In this document: positions 49,564-57,575 of the stretch, one piece after another | How the letters are laid out: every line of letters begins with the position of its first letter | Position numbering within the stretch: position 1 is the first letter of the stretch | Made by a program: the position numbers and the translations under genes | Notes under the pieces: model-generated | What the model was told of the DNA's origin: nothing | Database searches by the model: none | What the model saw: only the letters and a program-made list of their open reading frames with translations | Assembly (NCBI GenBank): GCA_964562015.1 | Contig: CAZLRH010000009.1 | Location: forward strand, 105,803-169,802 | Origin: CAZLRH01 sp964562015 | GTDB taxonomy: Bacteria > Verrucomicrobiota > Verrucomicrobiia > Opitutales > JABDGR01 | Length of the DNA stretch: 64,000 nt | Direction of reading: 5' to 3'

Positions 49564-52500
49564 ACGCCGCCGCGCCAACCGGCTCCGCCGCCGCCGTGTG
49601 GGAAATCCTCGTTGATACCGGCGGCACGTTCACCGATTGCCTGGGTCGCGACCCCGCCGGGCGTCGGCATCGCGCGAAAGTCCTCTCCACGGGTGCGCTC
49701 CGGGCCGTTTTGCGCGAACGCGTCGGCTCCCATGAAATCGCGGTGGACCTGCCCGCGCGCAACTGGCCCGAGGATTTTTTTGCGGGCTTCACCGTCTCGC
49801 TCGCGCGGGAGTCAAAGTCGGCATTCGAAGTGACTGGCTTTGCCGCGGCGAACTCGCGCCTGCGGCTGGCCGAGGCTGTGCCGGTTGGGTGGGAAAAAGG
49901 GATGCTACTGACGCTCGACGCGCGCGAGGAAGCGCCTGTGCTTGGCGCGCGCGTGCTCACCGGCACCCCGCGCCGCGCCGCGCTGCCCTCGCTCGCCATG
50001 CGCCTGGCCACCACCCGCGGCACCAATGCTTTGCTCGAGGACAAAGGCGCGCCGGTCGTGCTTTTCGTCAGCGTGGGCTTTGGCGATTTGCTGGAAATTG
50101 GCGACCAGCGCCGCCCGGATTTATTTGCGCTGAACATCGTCAAGCCCGCGCCGCTGGCGCGCTCGGTGGTCGAAGTGCCGGAGCGGCTCGACGCCGGCGG
50201 CAGGGTGGTGCACGCGCTGGATGAGCAGGAATTTGCCGCCCGCCTCGAGGTGTTACGGACCACGCTGCCCGCGGGAGCGGTGGCGGCGGTGGCCTTGCTG
50301 CACAGCGATCTCAATCCCGTCCACGAACGCCGGGTGGCGGAGCTCTTGCGCGACGCGGGCTTTGGCCACATCAGTGTTTCTTCAGCGCTCGCGCCGTTCA
50401 TCAAAATTTTACCGCGCGCCCAGACGGTCACGGTCAATGCCGCGCTGGCGCCGATTATGGACCGGTATTTTGACGGCGTGGCGAGTGGGCTGGGCGGAGG
50501 GAAATTGCGCGTGATGACGAGTGCGGGCGGTTTGGTCGCGCGGTCGGTCTGCCGCCCGTGCGACACGCTATTGAGCGGCCCGGCGGGTGGGCTTGTGGGT
50601 GCGGTGGCGGCGGCGCGGTCCGCGGGTTTGTCGCGTGTCCTGACTTTTGACATGGGTGGCACGAGCACCGATGTCGCGCGCTGGGACGGCGAGTTCGAGT
50701 ATCAAACCTCCCACGCGGTGGGCCGGGCGACGTTGCTCGCGCCGGCGCTGAAAATCGAATCCGTGGCGGCCGGCGGCGGTTCGATTTGCGGCTGGCGGGC
50801 GGGCGCGCTGTTCGTTGGCCCGGAAAGCGCGGGCGCGCAGCCGGGGCCGGCGTGCTACGGCGCGGGCGGCCCGCTGACGACCACCGATGTCAATTTGCTC
50901 CTGGGGCGGCTCGATGTGCGCCGCTTCGGCGTGCCGGTGCAGCTCGAAGCCGCGCGCGCACGGGTGGAGGAATTGCGCGCGACGATCGCCCAGGCGGAAG
51001 GAAAGCCCGCGCCCGCGGCGGAAATTCTTTTGCAAGGATTTTTGGATATTGCCAATGAACGCATGGCCGACGCCATTCGACGCATTTCCGTGCGCGAGGG
51101 TTACGCGCCGGGCGAATACGCGCTCGTGGCCTTTGGCGGCGCGGGTGGCCAGCACGCCGGCGCCGTGGCCGATCACTTGGGCCTGCGGCAGATTTTATTT
51201 CCCGCCGATGCCGGCCACCTCAGCGCGCGCGGTCTCGGCCAGGCCGCGATCGAGCGGCTGGCCCAGCGCCAACTTTTGCAGCGCCTCACCGACCACGGCG
51301 AAGCCCTCGCCCCGCTCTGGCAGGAATTGGAAAGCGAAGGGGCCGCGCGGCTTTTGGCCGAAGAAGGGCTCGCGCCTACGTCTTCACCGCGCCGCCAGGC
51401 CAATCTTCGCCTCGCGGGCCAGGAGGCGGCGTTGACGCTGGAGGCTCCCGCCGGCGCGGACTTGCGCGCTGCTTTCATCGAGCGCTTTACGTCCGTGTTT
51501 GGTTACGCGCCGCGCGGCGAAATCGAAGTGGTGTCGCTGCGAGTGGTGGTGGGCGCGAGCGCCGAAGACAAACTCGCTTCAGGGGTAGGGACGCCTCTCC
51601 GAGGGGTCCATTCAGGTCGGGATGGATATGAGGAGTGCGGACGGCTCGGAGAGCCGTCCCTACCACAAGCGTCCGATAACAATCCTTTGCCCACGGAGTC
51701 CCAATCGCTCTGGCAGGGCGGCGCCTGGGTGACCGCGCCGATTTTTTCGCGGGACGATCTGCGCCCCGGCCAAATTTTGTCTGGTCCGGCGCTCGTCGCC
51801 GACTCCTCCTGCACCTTGGTCATCGACGCAGGTTGGCAGGGCGAGGTGCGCGCAGAGGGCTCCATCGTGCTCGGAAAAGTGGCCAATTCCGCGTCGGAGA
51901 AAACGCCGGTGTCTAAGGCGGCGCCCGCCGCCGTCGAACGCGAATTGTTCACGCAGCGTTTTCGCGCGCTGGTGGAGGCCATGGGCACGCAACTCCAGCG
52001 CACGGCCCTTTCCACGAACGTCAAGGAACGGCTGGATTTCTCCTGCGCATTACTCGATCCCGCAGGCCGGCTGGTGGCCAACGCGCCCCATATTCCCGTG
52101 CACCTCGGCGCTCTGGGCCTCAGTGTGCGCCTGGTCGAGGGCTATCTCCACTTGCAACCCGGCGATGTCGCGCTGACGAACCATCCCGCTTATGGCGGCT
52201 CGCATTTGCCGGATGTGACCGTGATTGCGCCGGTGCATGACGACGCCGGCCAGCTCCTCGGCTACGTCGCCAATCGCGCGCATCACGCGGAAATCGGCGG
52301 CACGCGGCCAGGCTCGATGCCCCCCGGCGCGCGCCATCTGGCGGAAGAGGGCGTGGTGTTTGCACCATTTCGTTTGTTCACGGCGGGCCGGGAAAATTTT
52401 GCCGAGTTGGAGCGCCGGCTGCGGGAGGCTCCGTGGCCCACGCGGCGCCTCGAGGACAATCTCGCGGACGTGCGCGCGCAGGTCGCGGCCAATGTGCTCG

Positions 52501-53459
52501 GCGCGCGTTTGCTGCGGCAACTGGCCGCGCAGCACGGCGCCCCCCGCGTGGCCGGCGCGATGGCGGATTTGCGCATGCACGCCGGGGCTTTGCTGCGGGA
52601 ATTTTTGCGCGGAGAAAAAACCGGCGTGTCGACCGCCCGGCAGTTTTTTGACGACGGCACGCCGCTGGCCGTCACCCTCACCAATGGCGACGGGAAAATG
52701 CGAATCGACTTCACCGGTTCCGGCGGGGTGCACCCGCACGGCTTGAACGCGCCGCCCGCGATTGCGCGCGCTGCGGTGCTCTACGTCTTGCGCCTGCTGG
52801 CGGGGGGCGATTTGCCGTTGAACGAAGGCCTGCTCGACCCGGTGGAAATCATTTTGCCCGCGGGCCTGCTCAACCCGCCCTTCACTGGCGACCCCGCGCG
52901 CGACCCGGCGGTGGCCGGCGGCAATGTCGAGACGAGCCAGCGCCTCGTGGACACGCTCTTGCTCGCGTTCGGCAAAGTCGCGTGCTCGCAAGGCACCATG
53001 AACAACCTCGTTTTTGGCGACACCACGCGGGCCTATTATGAAACGATCGGCGGCGGCGCGGGCGCGGGGCCGGGCTTTGCCGGCGCTTCCGGCGTCCACG
53101 TGCACATGACGAACACCGCCATCACCGATCCTGAAATTCTTGAACGCCGCTATGCCGTGCGCCTGCGCCGGTTTGCGCTGCGGCGCGGTTCGGGCGGGGC
53201 GGGACGGTGGCGCGGCGGCGACGGCCTGGTGCGCGAACTGGAATTTCTCGCGCCGCAAAGCGTCTCGCTCCTCACCCAGCGCCGAACCAGCGGGCCCGAG
53301 GGTATGGCAGGCGGCCATGCCGGCCAGCCCGGCGCGCAAACGTTGCGGCGCGCAGACGGCTCTATTGTGCAACTAGGCTCCTCCGCCGACTTCGAAGCGC
53401 AGGCGGGCGACGTGCTTACCCTTGAAACCCCCGGGGGCGGCGGGTGGGGAATTATTTGA
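49560..53459 (+). CDS. Fused 5-oxoprolinase/hydantoinase (HyuA-HyuB)
   Basis: The 1,299-residue protein joins two subunits. Residues 10 to about 700 are HyuA-like: VDTGGTFTDC at the N-terminus is the ATP-binding start, TFDMGGTSTDVARWD is the second phosphate-binding block, and AFGGAGGQHAGAVADHL is conserved. From about 789 the HyuB-like part begins with VERELFTQRFRALVEAMGTQLQRTA and ends with DVLTLETPGGGGWG. It probably hydrolyses 5-oxoproline or a related hydantoin using ATP. Residues about 676-702 are encoded by a palindromic repeat, so the protein carries a foreign-looking linker there. The start is a GTG overlapping the GPP34 stop. Confidence 0.93.
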   Translation: MNAAAPTGSAAAVWEILVDTGGTFTDCLGRDPAGRRHRAKVLSTGALRAVLRERVGSHEIAVDLPARNWPEDFFAGFTVSLARESKSAFEVTGFAAANSRLRLAEAVPVGWEKGMLLTLDAREEAPVLGARVLTGTPRRAALPSLAMRLATTRGTNALLEDKGAPVVLFVSVGFGDLLEIGDQRRPDLFALNIVKPAPLARSVVEVPERLDAGGRVVHALDEQEFAARLEVLRTTLPAGAVAAVALLHSDLNPVHERRVAELLRDAGFGHISVSSALAPFIKILPRAQTVTVNAALAPIMDRYFDGVASGLGGGKLRVMTSAGGLVARSVCRPCDTLLSGPAGGLVGAVAAARSAGLSRVLTFDMGGTSTDVARWDGEFEYQTSHAVGRATLLAPALKIESVAAGGGSICGWRAGALFVGPESAGAQPGPACYGAGGPLTTTDVNLLLGRLDVRRFGVPVQLEAARARVEELRATIAQAEGKPAPAAEILLQGFLDIANERMADAIRRISVREGYAPGEYALVAFGGAGGQHAGAVADHLGLRQILFPADAGHLSARGLGQAAIERLAQRQLLQRLTDHGEALAPLWQELESEGAARLLAEEGLAPTSSPRRQANLRLAGQEAALTLEAPAGADLRAAFIERFTSVFGYAPRGEIEVVSLRVVVGASAEDKLASGVGTPLRGVHSGRDGYEECGRLGEPSLPQASDNNPLPTESQSLWQGGAWVTAPIFSRDDLRPGQILSGPALVADSSCTLVIDAGWQGEVRAEGSIVLGKVANSASEKTPVSKAAPAAVERELFTQRFRALVEAMGTQLQRTALSTNVKERLDFSCALLDPAGRLVANAPHIPVHLGALGLSVRLVEGYLHLQPGDVALTNHPAYGGSHLPDVTVIAPVHDDAGQLLGYVANRAHHAEIGGTRPGSMPPGARHLAEEGVVFAPFRLFTAGRENFAELERRLREAPWPTRRLEDNLADVRAQVAANVLGARLLRQLAAQHGAPRVAGAMADLRMHAGALLREFLRGEKTGVSTARQFFDDGTPLAVTLTNGDGKMRIDFTGSGGVHPHGLNAPPAIARAAVLYVLRLLAGGDLPLNEGLLDPVEIILPAGLLNPPFTGDPARDPAVAGGNVETSQRLVDTLLLAFGKVACSQGTMNNLVFGDTTRAYYETIGGGAGAGPGFAGASGVHVHMTNTAITDPEILERRYAVRLRRFALRRGSGGAGRWRGGDGLVRELEFLAPQSVSLLTQRRTSGPEGMAGGHAGQPGAQTLRRADGSIVQLGSSADFEAQAGDVLTLETPGGGGWGII
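51585..51663. repeat. GTAGGGAC palindromic element inside the oxoprolinase gene
   Basis: The 79-bp element starts GTAGGGAC and ends GTCCCTAC, an exact terminal inverted repeat. It contains two hairpins, GACGCCTC/GAGGGGTC and GGACGGCTCG/GAGCCGTCC. The frame stays open across it. The left half matches the copies at 19618 and 55120. The surrounding protein residues (GVGTPLRGVHSGRDGYEE) do not resemble the HyuA family. Confidence 0.85.
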
Positions 53460-54573
53460 ACGTGAATTGCTGGCTAAGATTGAAATTATAGTCGGTTTTA
53501 TCTGTTGAAAAAGGTTTACCGGATTTATAGGTGGTGACGGCAATTTCCTGGATGGTCAGCGCGGAGGTTTTTGACAGAGTTCCCTGAGTTGTGACGGGAC
53601 AATGGATGCTTAAATTGCCGCTCAAATTCATTTTTTCGTCCTGAGTTAGGTCGGCCGACAGCCTGGAGGTGCCGTCCGGCGGGACATTGGCGTTCTCGAC
53701 GGCGATGTTCGCCGACACGACAAATACACGGTCATTGGCGCTGCCGGAGACGCTTTCCAATTTCATTTCGCCCGCGGTCGAGGGAAGATTGCCCTTGGCC
53801 GGATTTATTTCGGGAGCCGCGAACCGCAGCGGGAGCTGGCGTTCAAAAGCCGCGAGCCCTGCAGCGGTCAGAGGCCAAGTGGCACCCACTGCGACGGGTG
53901 TTTGGGGGCTGAAGCTATCCTGCTCGGTATTTTGGGGATCGGCCAAAGGGAGTAACATGCTGAGAAACTTGGCTACGCCCAAATAGTTGATTTGGCCCCG
54001 GTAATTGGTGGGCGTGGTCGAGGGCGGCCACGCGCCATTACGCATGTTCACGCTGGGAGACGTGGGTTTCCCGTCCACGGTGAAAGATTCGACGCCGGCG
54101 TCATCGCGTTCCACGACGATCTTGGCGCCGACGGCGGGTACGTTCACCGCGACGGGCAGGTTTTTGTCCGCTTTCGGCGCGATGGGCTTGCCGTCTTCTG
54201 TCACGTTGATGGAAGTGACGACGAGGCTCATTTTGGTCATGACTCCATTCTTGGAAACGGCCAGGCATTCGCCGCTTCCTGCGACGTGGCAAATCACCAC
54301 GGGATCAGGGCTCCGAGCACCGACGCTTGGCATGGAACTCACTCTGGCGGAGCGAGTGGACGCATCGGCGACATAGTCGAACTTCTGGCCCACGGTCCAA
54401 ACCGGGCTGAAATTGACCGTGTAAGTCGTCGTGGCGTCGGCCGCTGCGGGTGTCGTGGCGACGGGCGGGGAACTGGTGCTGGGCGCACCGGTCTCGGCCG
54501 CCATGGCGGGAGCGGCCAAGGCGAGCGCGATTATGGCTACGGCCCCAGATCCAGACGGGCGAAAGCGGTGCAT
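53452..54573 (-). CDS. Secreted hypothetical protein
   Basis: From the ATG at 54573 the protein has 373 residues with a Sec signal (AVAIIALALAAPAMA) and a Thr/Ala/Pro-rich N-terminus. The rest is beta-rich: FSPVWTVGQKFDYVADAST, AKIVVERDDAGVESFTVDGK, VAVGATWPLTAAGLAAFE, and a C-terminal LSQQFTFK. The pattern fits an exported beta-barrel or sandwich, but no named family is recognised. Its 3' end overlaps the oxoprolinase stop by 8 bp in convergent orientation. Confidence 0.7.
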   Translation of the reverse strand: MHRFRPSGSGAVAIIALALAAPAMAAETGAPSTSSPPVATTPAAADATTTYTVNFSPVWTVGQKFDYVADASTRSARVSSMPSVGARSPDPVVICHVAGSGECLAVSKNGVMTKMSLVVTSINVTEDGKPIAPKADKNLPVAVNVPAVGAKIVVERDDAGVESFTVDGKPTSPSVNMRNGAWPPSTTPTNYRGQINYLGVAKFLSMLLPLADPQNTEQDSFSPQTPVAVGATWPLTAAGLAAFERQLPLRFAAPEINPAKGNLPSTAGEMKLESVSGSANDRVFVVSANIAVENANVPPDGTSRLSADLTQDEKMNLSGNLSIHCPVTTQGTLSKTSALTIQEIAVTTYKSGKPFSTDKTDYNFNLSQQFTFK

Positions 54574-54835
54574 GGGATGAAACCGGGGCTTTGGGGGTGG
54601 GAGCGAAGAACTAAGCGCTAATCCAAGAAAGAAGCAATACACACGAAAAGTTACAAATACTCGATGGTTTTCCCCGAGGCGTCAATTTGCGTTGTACCTC
54701 CTGCGAATCGGATTCTACAGGCAAAATTTGCGGTAATGGCTAGAGGCCGCTCCCTTCCGTGTTCCACAACCCGCCTGATTGCCGTTGACAAGCGCGCGGC
54801 GGTGCGCAGGATTCACCGTTTCCCTTTTAACTCGC
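54574..54835. promoter_or_regulatory. Divergent promoter region of rpsT
   Basis: The 262-bp region precedes rpsT. TTGACA at 54785-54790 is a perfect -35 hexamer, with CAGGAT at 54807-54812 as a weak -10 at 16-bp spacing. No ribosome site is apparent just before the rpsT ATG. Confidence 0.4.
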
Positions 54836-55102
54836 ATGGCTAATACCAAGTCCGCCAAGAAAAACGTCCGTAAAACGGCTCGCCGCACGGTGGAAAACCG
54901 CGCGGTGCTCACGCGCCTGAAAACCCTGGCCAAGGACACTCGCGCCGCGTTGACGAGCACCGACGTCGCCAAAGCCCGCGAAATCGCCCGCGCGTTCATC
55001 TCTGCGATGGACAAGGCCGCGAAGACCGGCGTGATTCACGCCAACAAAGCCGCCCGCGCCAAAAGCTCGGTGTCGAAGCTTTTTACCCCGGCGAAGAAGT
55101 AG
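54836..55102 (+). CDS. rpsT: Ribosomal protein S20
   Basis: The 88-residue protein starts MANTKSAKKNVRKTARR and has the high Lys, Arg and Ala content and three-helix pattern of S20. It binds 16S rRNA in the small subunit. ATG at 54836 is the family start; an in-frame ATG at 54779 would add an implausible leader. It stands alone, as is usual for rpsT. Confidence 0.97.
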   Translation: MANTKSAKKNVRKTARRTVENRAVLTRLKTLAKDTRAALTSTDVAKAREIARAFISAMDKAAKTGVIHANKAARAKSSVSKLFTPAKK

Positions 55103-55119
55103 TGGCCGGTACAGGGTGG

Positions 55120-55171
55120 GTAGGGACTCCTCTCCGAGGCGTCCGCGGACGTTTCGGAGAAACGTCCCTAC
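55120..55171. repeat. GTAGGGAC palindromic element (52-bp copy)
   Basis: GTAGGGAC at 55120-55127 and GTCCCTAC at 55164-55171 are exact inverted ends. Two hairpins, GGACTCCTC/GAGGCGTCC and GGACGTTTC/GAAACGTCC, lie inside. It is in the rpsT-to-esterase gap. It is shorter than the copy at 51585, with a compact middle. Confidence 0.8.
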
Positions 55172-55238
55172 TTCGAGTCGGCAGACTGTAGCCTTAACTT
55201 ATCTCCCGGTTGTTTGCAGCCCAGGCCCGTCCGCCCGC

Positions 55239-57347
55239 TTACATTTTCGCGGGCAACTTCCACGCCTCGTCAAAGAGGCCGCCTTGGGCGACTTGATCGG
55301 CGACTTTTCCGTCCGCGCCCTTGCTGACTTGGAGGATGGCAAAGTCGCCGTAACCTTGGGCGGCATTGCCGCCACCACCACCGGCCGCAATGAGCCCGGT
55401 GTTGAGCACGACGTAGCGCTTCGGATTCAGCGGATTCGGGTATATGAGGACCGGCACATGGTCGGCGGCACTGTAGGTCTTGTCGCCGACGATGATGCTG
55501 TCCTTGGTCCATTTGATGGGCAGTTGGTCGGCGATTTTGGCGAGAATCTTGTTGCTGCCCGGATCGCCAAAGAGCACGAGGTTGTTGTTCGCGATGTCGT
55601 CGGCGGTGACGCTGGCGTCGGTTTTCGTGCGGGGATTGCCGCAATAGTCGCGCACAAACGCCGCGGTGAAGCGGTTGAGTTCCTGGGCGGCGCGCTCGCC
55701 GGCGAGGGCGTTGTTGGGCGTGCCTGTGGGCGTGACGCAGAGGAAGGCGTCGAAGAAGGCATCGTTCACGGGCCCCTGGAGATTGTGCTGCTTGCGCAAA
55801 ACGGCGTCGGCGAGAGCGGTCGTTTGCTGCCAGTGTCCGGCGGCGTTGCGGGCGAGCACGATGCTGGCGGCGGGCTTCACCGCGAGAGTGTCGCCATCGA
55901 TGCTCACCTGCTTGGCCTGCGCGGCGTCATCCACGATGAGGCGCGAAACATTTTGTGTCTTGAAGGTGAAATTGGCTTTCGCGGCGTCGCGCGTGGCGTC
56001 CACCTGGGCTTGGTCGAACTGCTGCTGGAGGCCGTCCACCGTGATCCAAAAATTGCGATTGTAGCGCAAGGTGTAGGTGATGAAGCGCAACTGGTCCGGC
56101 ACCACGCGCCCGCGCGCATAATTTGCGGCATTGAACGCATTGATCATGGCGAGAGTCTGCCCCGTTGCGTGGGAGTGGCCCTGATTCGGCGTCGCGAGCC
56201 AAAGAGTGTTGGTGTCCGTGCCGGCCCAATGCAGCGGGCCGACGTTGTCGATGTGATAGCCGTCGTTCTTGAGTTGCAGGGCGATGCTGTTGGAGGAGGC
56301 GAGCTGGGCGTCATTTTCGCCCGCGTAGGCGACGAGTGGCACGTTCACAACGTTGAGCGCGTGCGGAATCATGATGCCATAAGTGGATAGCGAGCCCTTT
56401 TGCGCGGAGGTGAGTCCGTCAAAATTCAGGCGATTGCCGATGACGCCGGCATCAATTTCGAGCCCGCAAAACAGGTCCGGCTGATGCAAGCCGATTTGCC
56501 AGGAACCCGCGCCGCCCATGGAAAAGCCCGAGAGCAGGATGCGGTCCTTGTCGATGGCGTAGCGTTTGCATACCGACTCGATGACTTCCAGGACGTCGGT
56601 TTCGCCGGCCCAGCGGAAGGAATTGTTGCCGCGGCCAAAGGCCTCGACGCGGATGAAGTTGCCCCCACCGCCGCCGCCATTCGCGGGCCGGTCCGTGCCG
56701 CCGGTCCAATCCCAGCCCAAGTCGGGCACATAGTGGCTCATGCCGTGCAGATAAACGTAAAGTGCCATCGGCTTCGACGGGTCGTACGAGGCTGGAATGG
56801 AAACGTGGTAGGGCTGGGCGGTGCCGTCAATTTTGGAGCGGTAGGCGCGATTCACGCGGCCCGTGAGCTTGTTCCAGGCGGCCGTGCCGTCCTTGATTTC
56901 CTGGGCGCGGCGCAACCCGGCATTGAGGCTGGATAGACACTTGTTAAACGGGCTCACCGGCCCGTCGCTGTCGCCAAAAGCATTCGGCACACGCAAGGTC
57001 GTTTCCACGATTTGGCCGCAGGACTCGGCGTCCACAATCAAGTCATCGTCGGCGTGGGCGGCCTTGAGCGCCGCGATGGCGGCATTGAGTTCGTCGAGCT
57101 TGGCGTGCAGTTGGGCCAACTGGTCGGGCGTGAGTTCGACGACGTTGGGAGTCGCTCCACCGCGACCGCCGCCGCGCGGGGCATTGGCCTGGCCGGCGGG
57201 CGGCAGGGCTTCGCCTTGATAGGCGGCGGGCAGGTCGGCATTGGCGGCGGGTGCGGCGGGTGCGGCGGTATCGCCCGGCACCGCAGCAAAAAGAGGCAAG
57301 AGGGTAAGGGGGGCGGCAAAAAATGCCGTCAAAGCGAGGGATTTCAT
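55239..57347 (-). CDS. Secreted alpha/beta-hydrolase esterase
   Basis: From the ATG at 57347 the protein has 702 residues with a Sec signal (LALTAFFAAPLTLLPLFAA). An Arg-Gly-rich patch, ANAPRGGGRGGATP, follows. After a helical linker the hydrolase domain contains MALYVYLHGMSHY (oxyanion region), GFSMGGAGSW with the nucleophile Ser, and GLEIDAGVIGN. A C-terminal beta-rich part follows (YNRNFWITVDGLQQQFDQAQ, then LIVDDAAQAKQVSIDGD). Such proteins are often carbohydrate esterases of PVC bacteria. The substrate is unknown. Confidence 0.85.
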   Translation of the reverse strand: MKSLALTAFFAAPLTLLPLFAAVPGDTAAPAAPAANADLPAAYQGEALPPAGQANAPRGGGRGGATPNVVELTPDQLAQLHAKLDELNAAIAALKAAHADDDLIVDAESCGQIVETTLRVPNAFGDSDGPVSPFNKCLSSLNAGLRRAQEIKDGTAAWNKLTGRVNRAYRSKIDGTAQPYHVSIPASYDPSKPMALYVYLHGMSHYVPDLGWDWTGGTDRPANGGGGGGNFIRVEAFGRGNNSFRWAGETDVLEVIESVCKRYAIDKDRILLSGFSMGGAGSWQIGLHQPDLFCGLEIDAGVIGNRLNFDGLTSAQKGSLSTYGIMIPHALNVVNVPLVAYAGENDAQLASSNSIALQLKNDGYHIDNVGPLHWAGTDTNTLWLATPNQGHSHATGQTLAMINAFNAANYARGRVVPDQLRFITYTLRYNRNFWITVDGLQQQFDQAQVDATRDAAKANFTFKTQNVSRLIVDDAAQAKQVSIDGDTLAVKPAASIVLARNAAGHWQQTTALADAVLRKQHNLQGPVNDAFFDAFLCVTPTGTPNNALAGERAAQELNRFTAAFVRDYCGNPRTKTDASVTADDIANNNLVLFGDPGSNKILAKIADQLPIKWTKDSIIVGDKTYSAADHVPVLIYPNPLNPKRYVVLNTGLIAAGGGGGNAAQGYGDFAILQVSKGADGKVADQVAQGGLFDEAWKLPAKM

Positions 57348-57575
57348 AGGGGTAAAATGCCAGAATTTCCTAAACGGGGGTATTTCCAGACAGCGGTATT
57401 TCAATCCCTCCGCCCAGGAAAAAGCAAGGCACTTTTTCGAGCGCAACTTTCGTTAGTTTGGCTGGTTTACTACAGGCGCTAGACCTGTTCCCGACCGGCG
57501 TTCGGGCGGTTTGTGATTCATTTCAGTTGCCAAAGAATAAAAGACGCGCTCAACTCTTCTTAATAGTACTGTTTT

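Noticed and set aside
48799..49578. Upstream extension of the lipoprotein hydrolase frame
   Set aside because: It is antisense to the GPP34 gene, and the signal peptide with lipobox starts at 48798.
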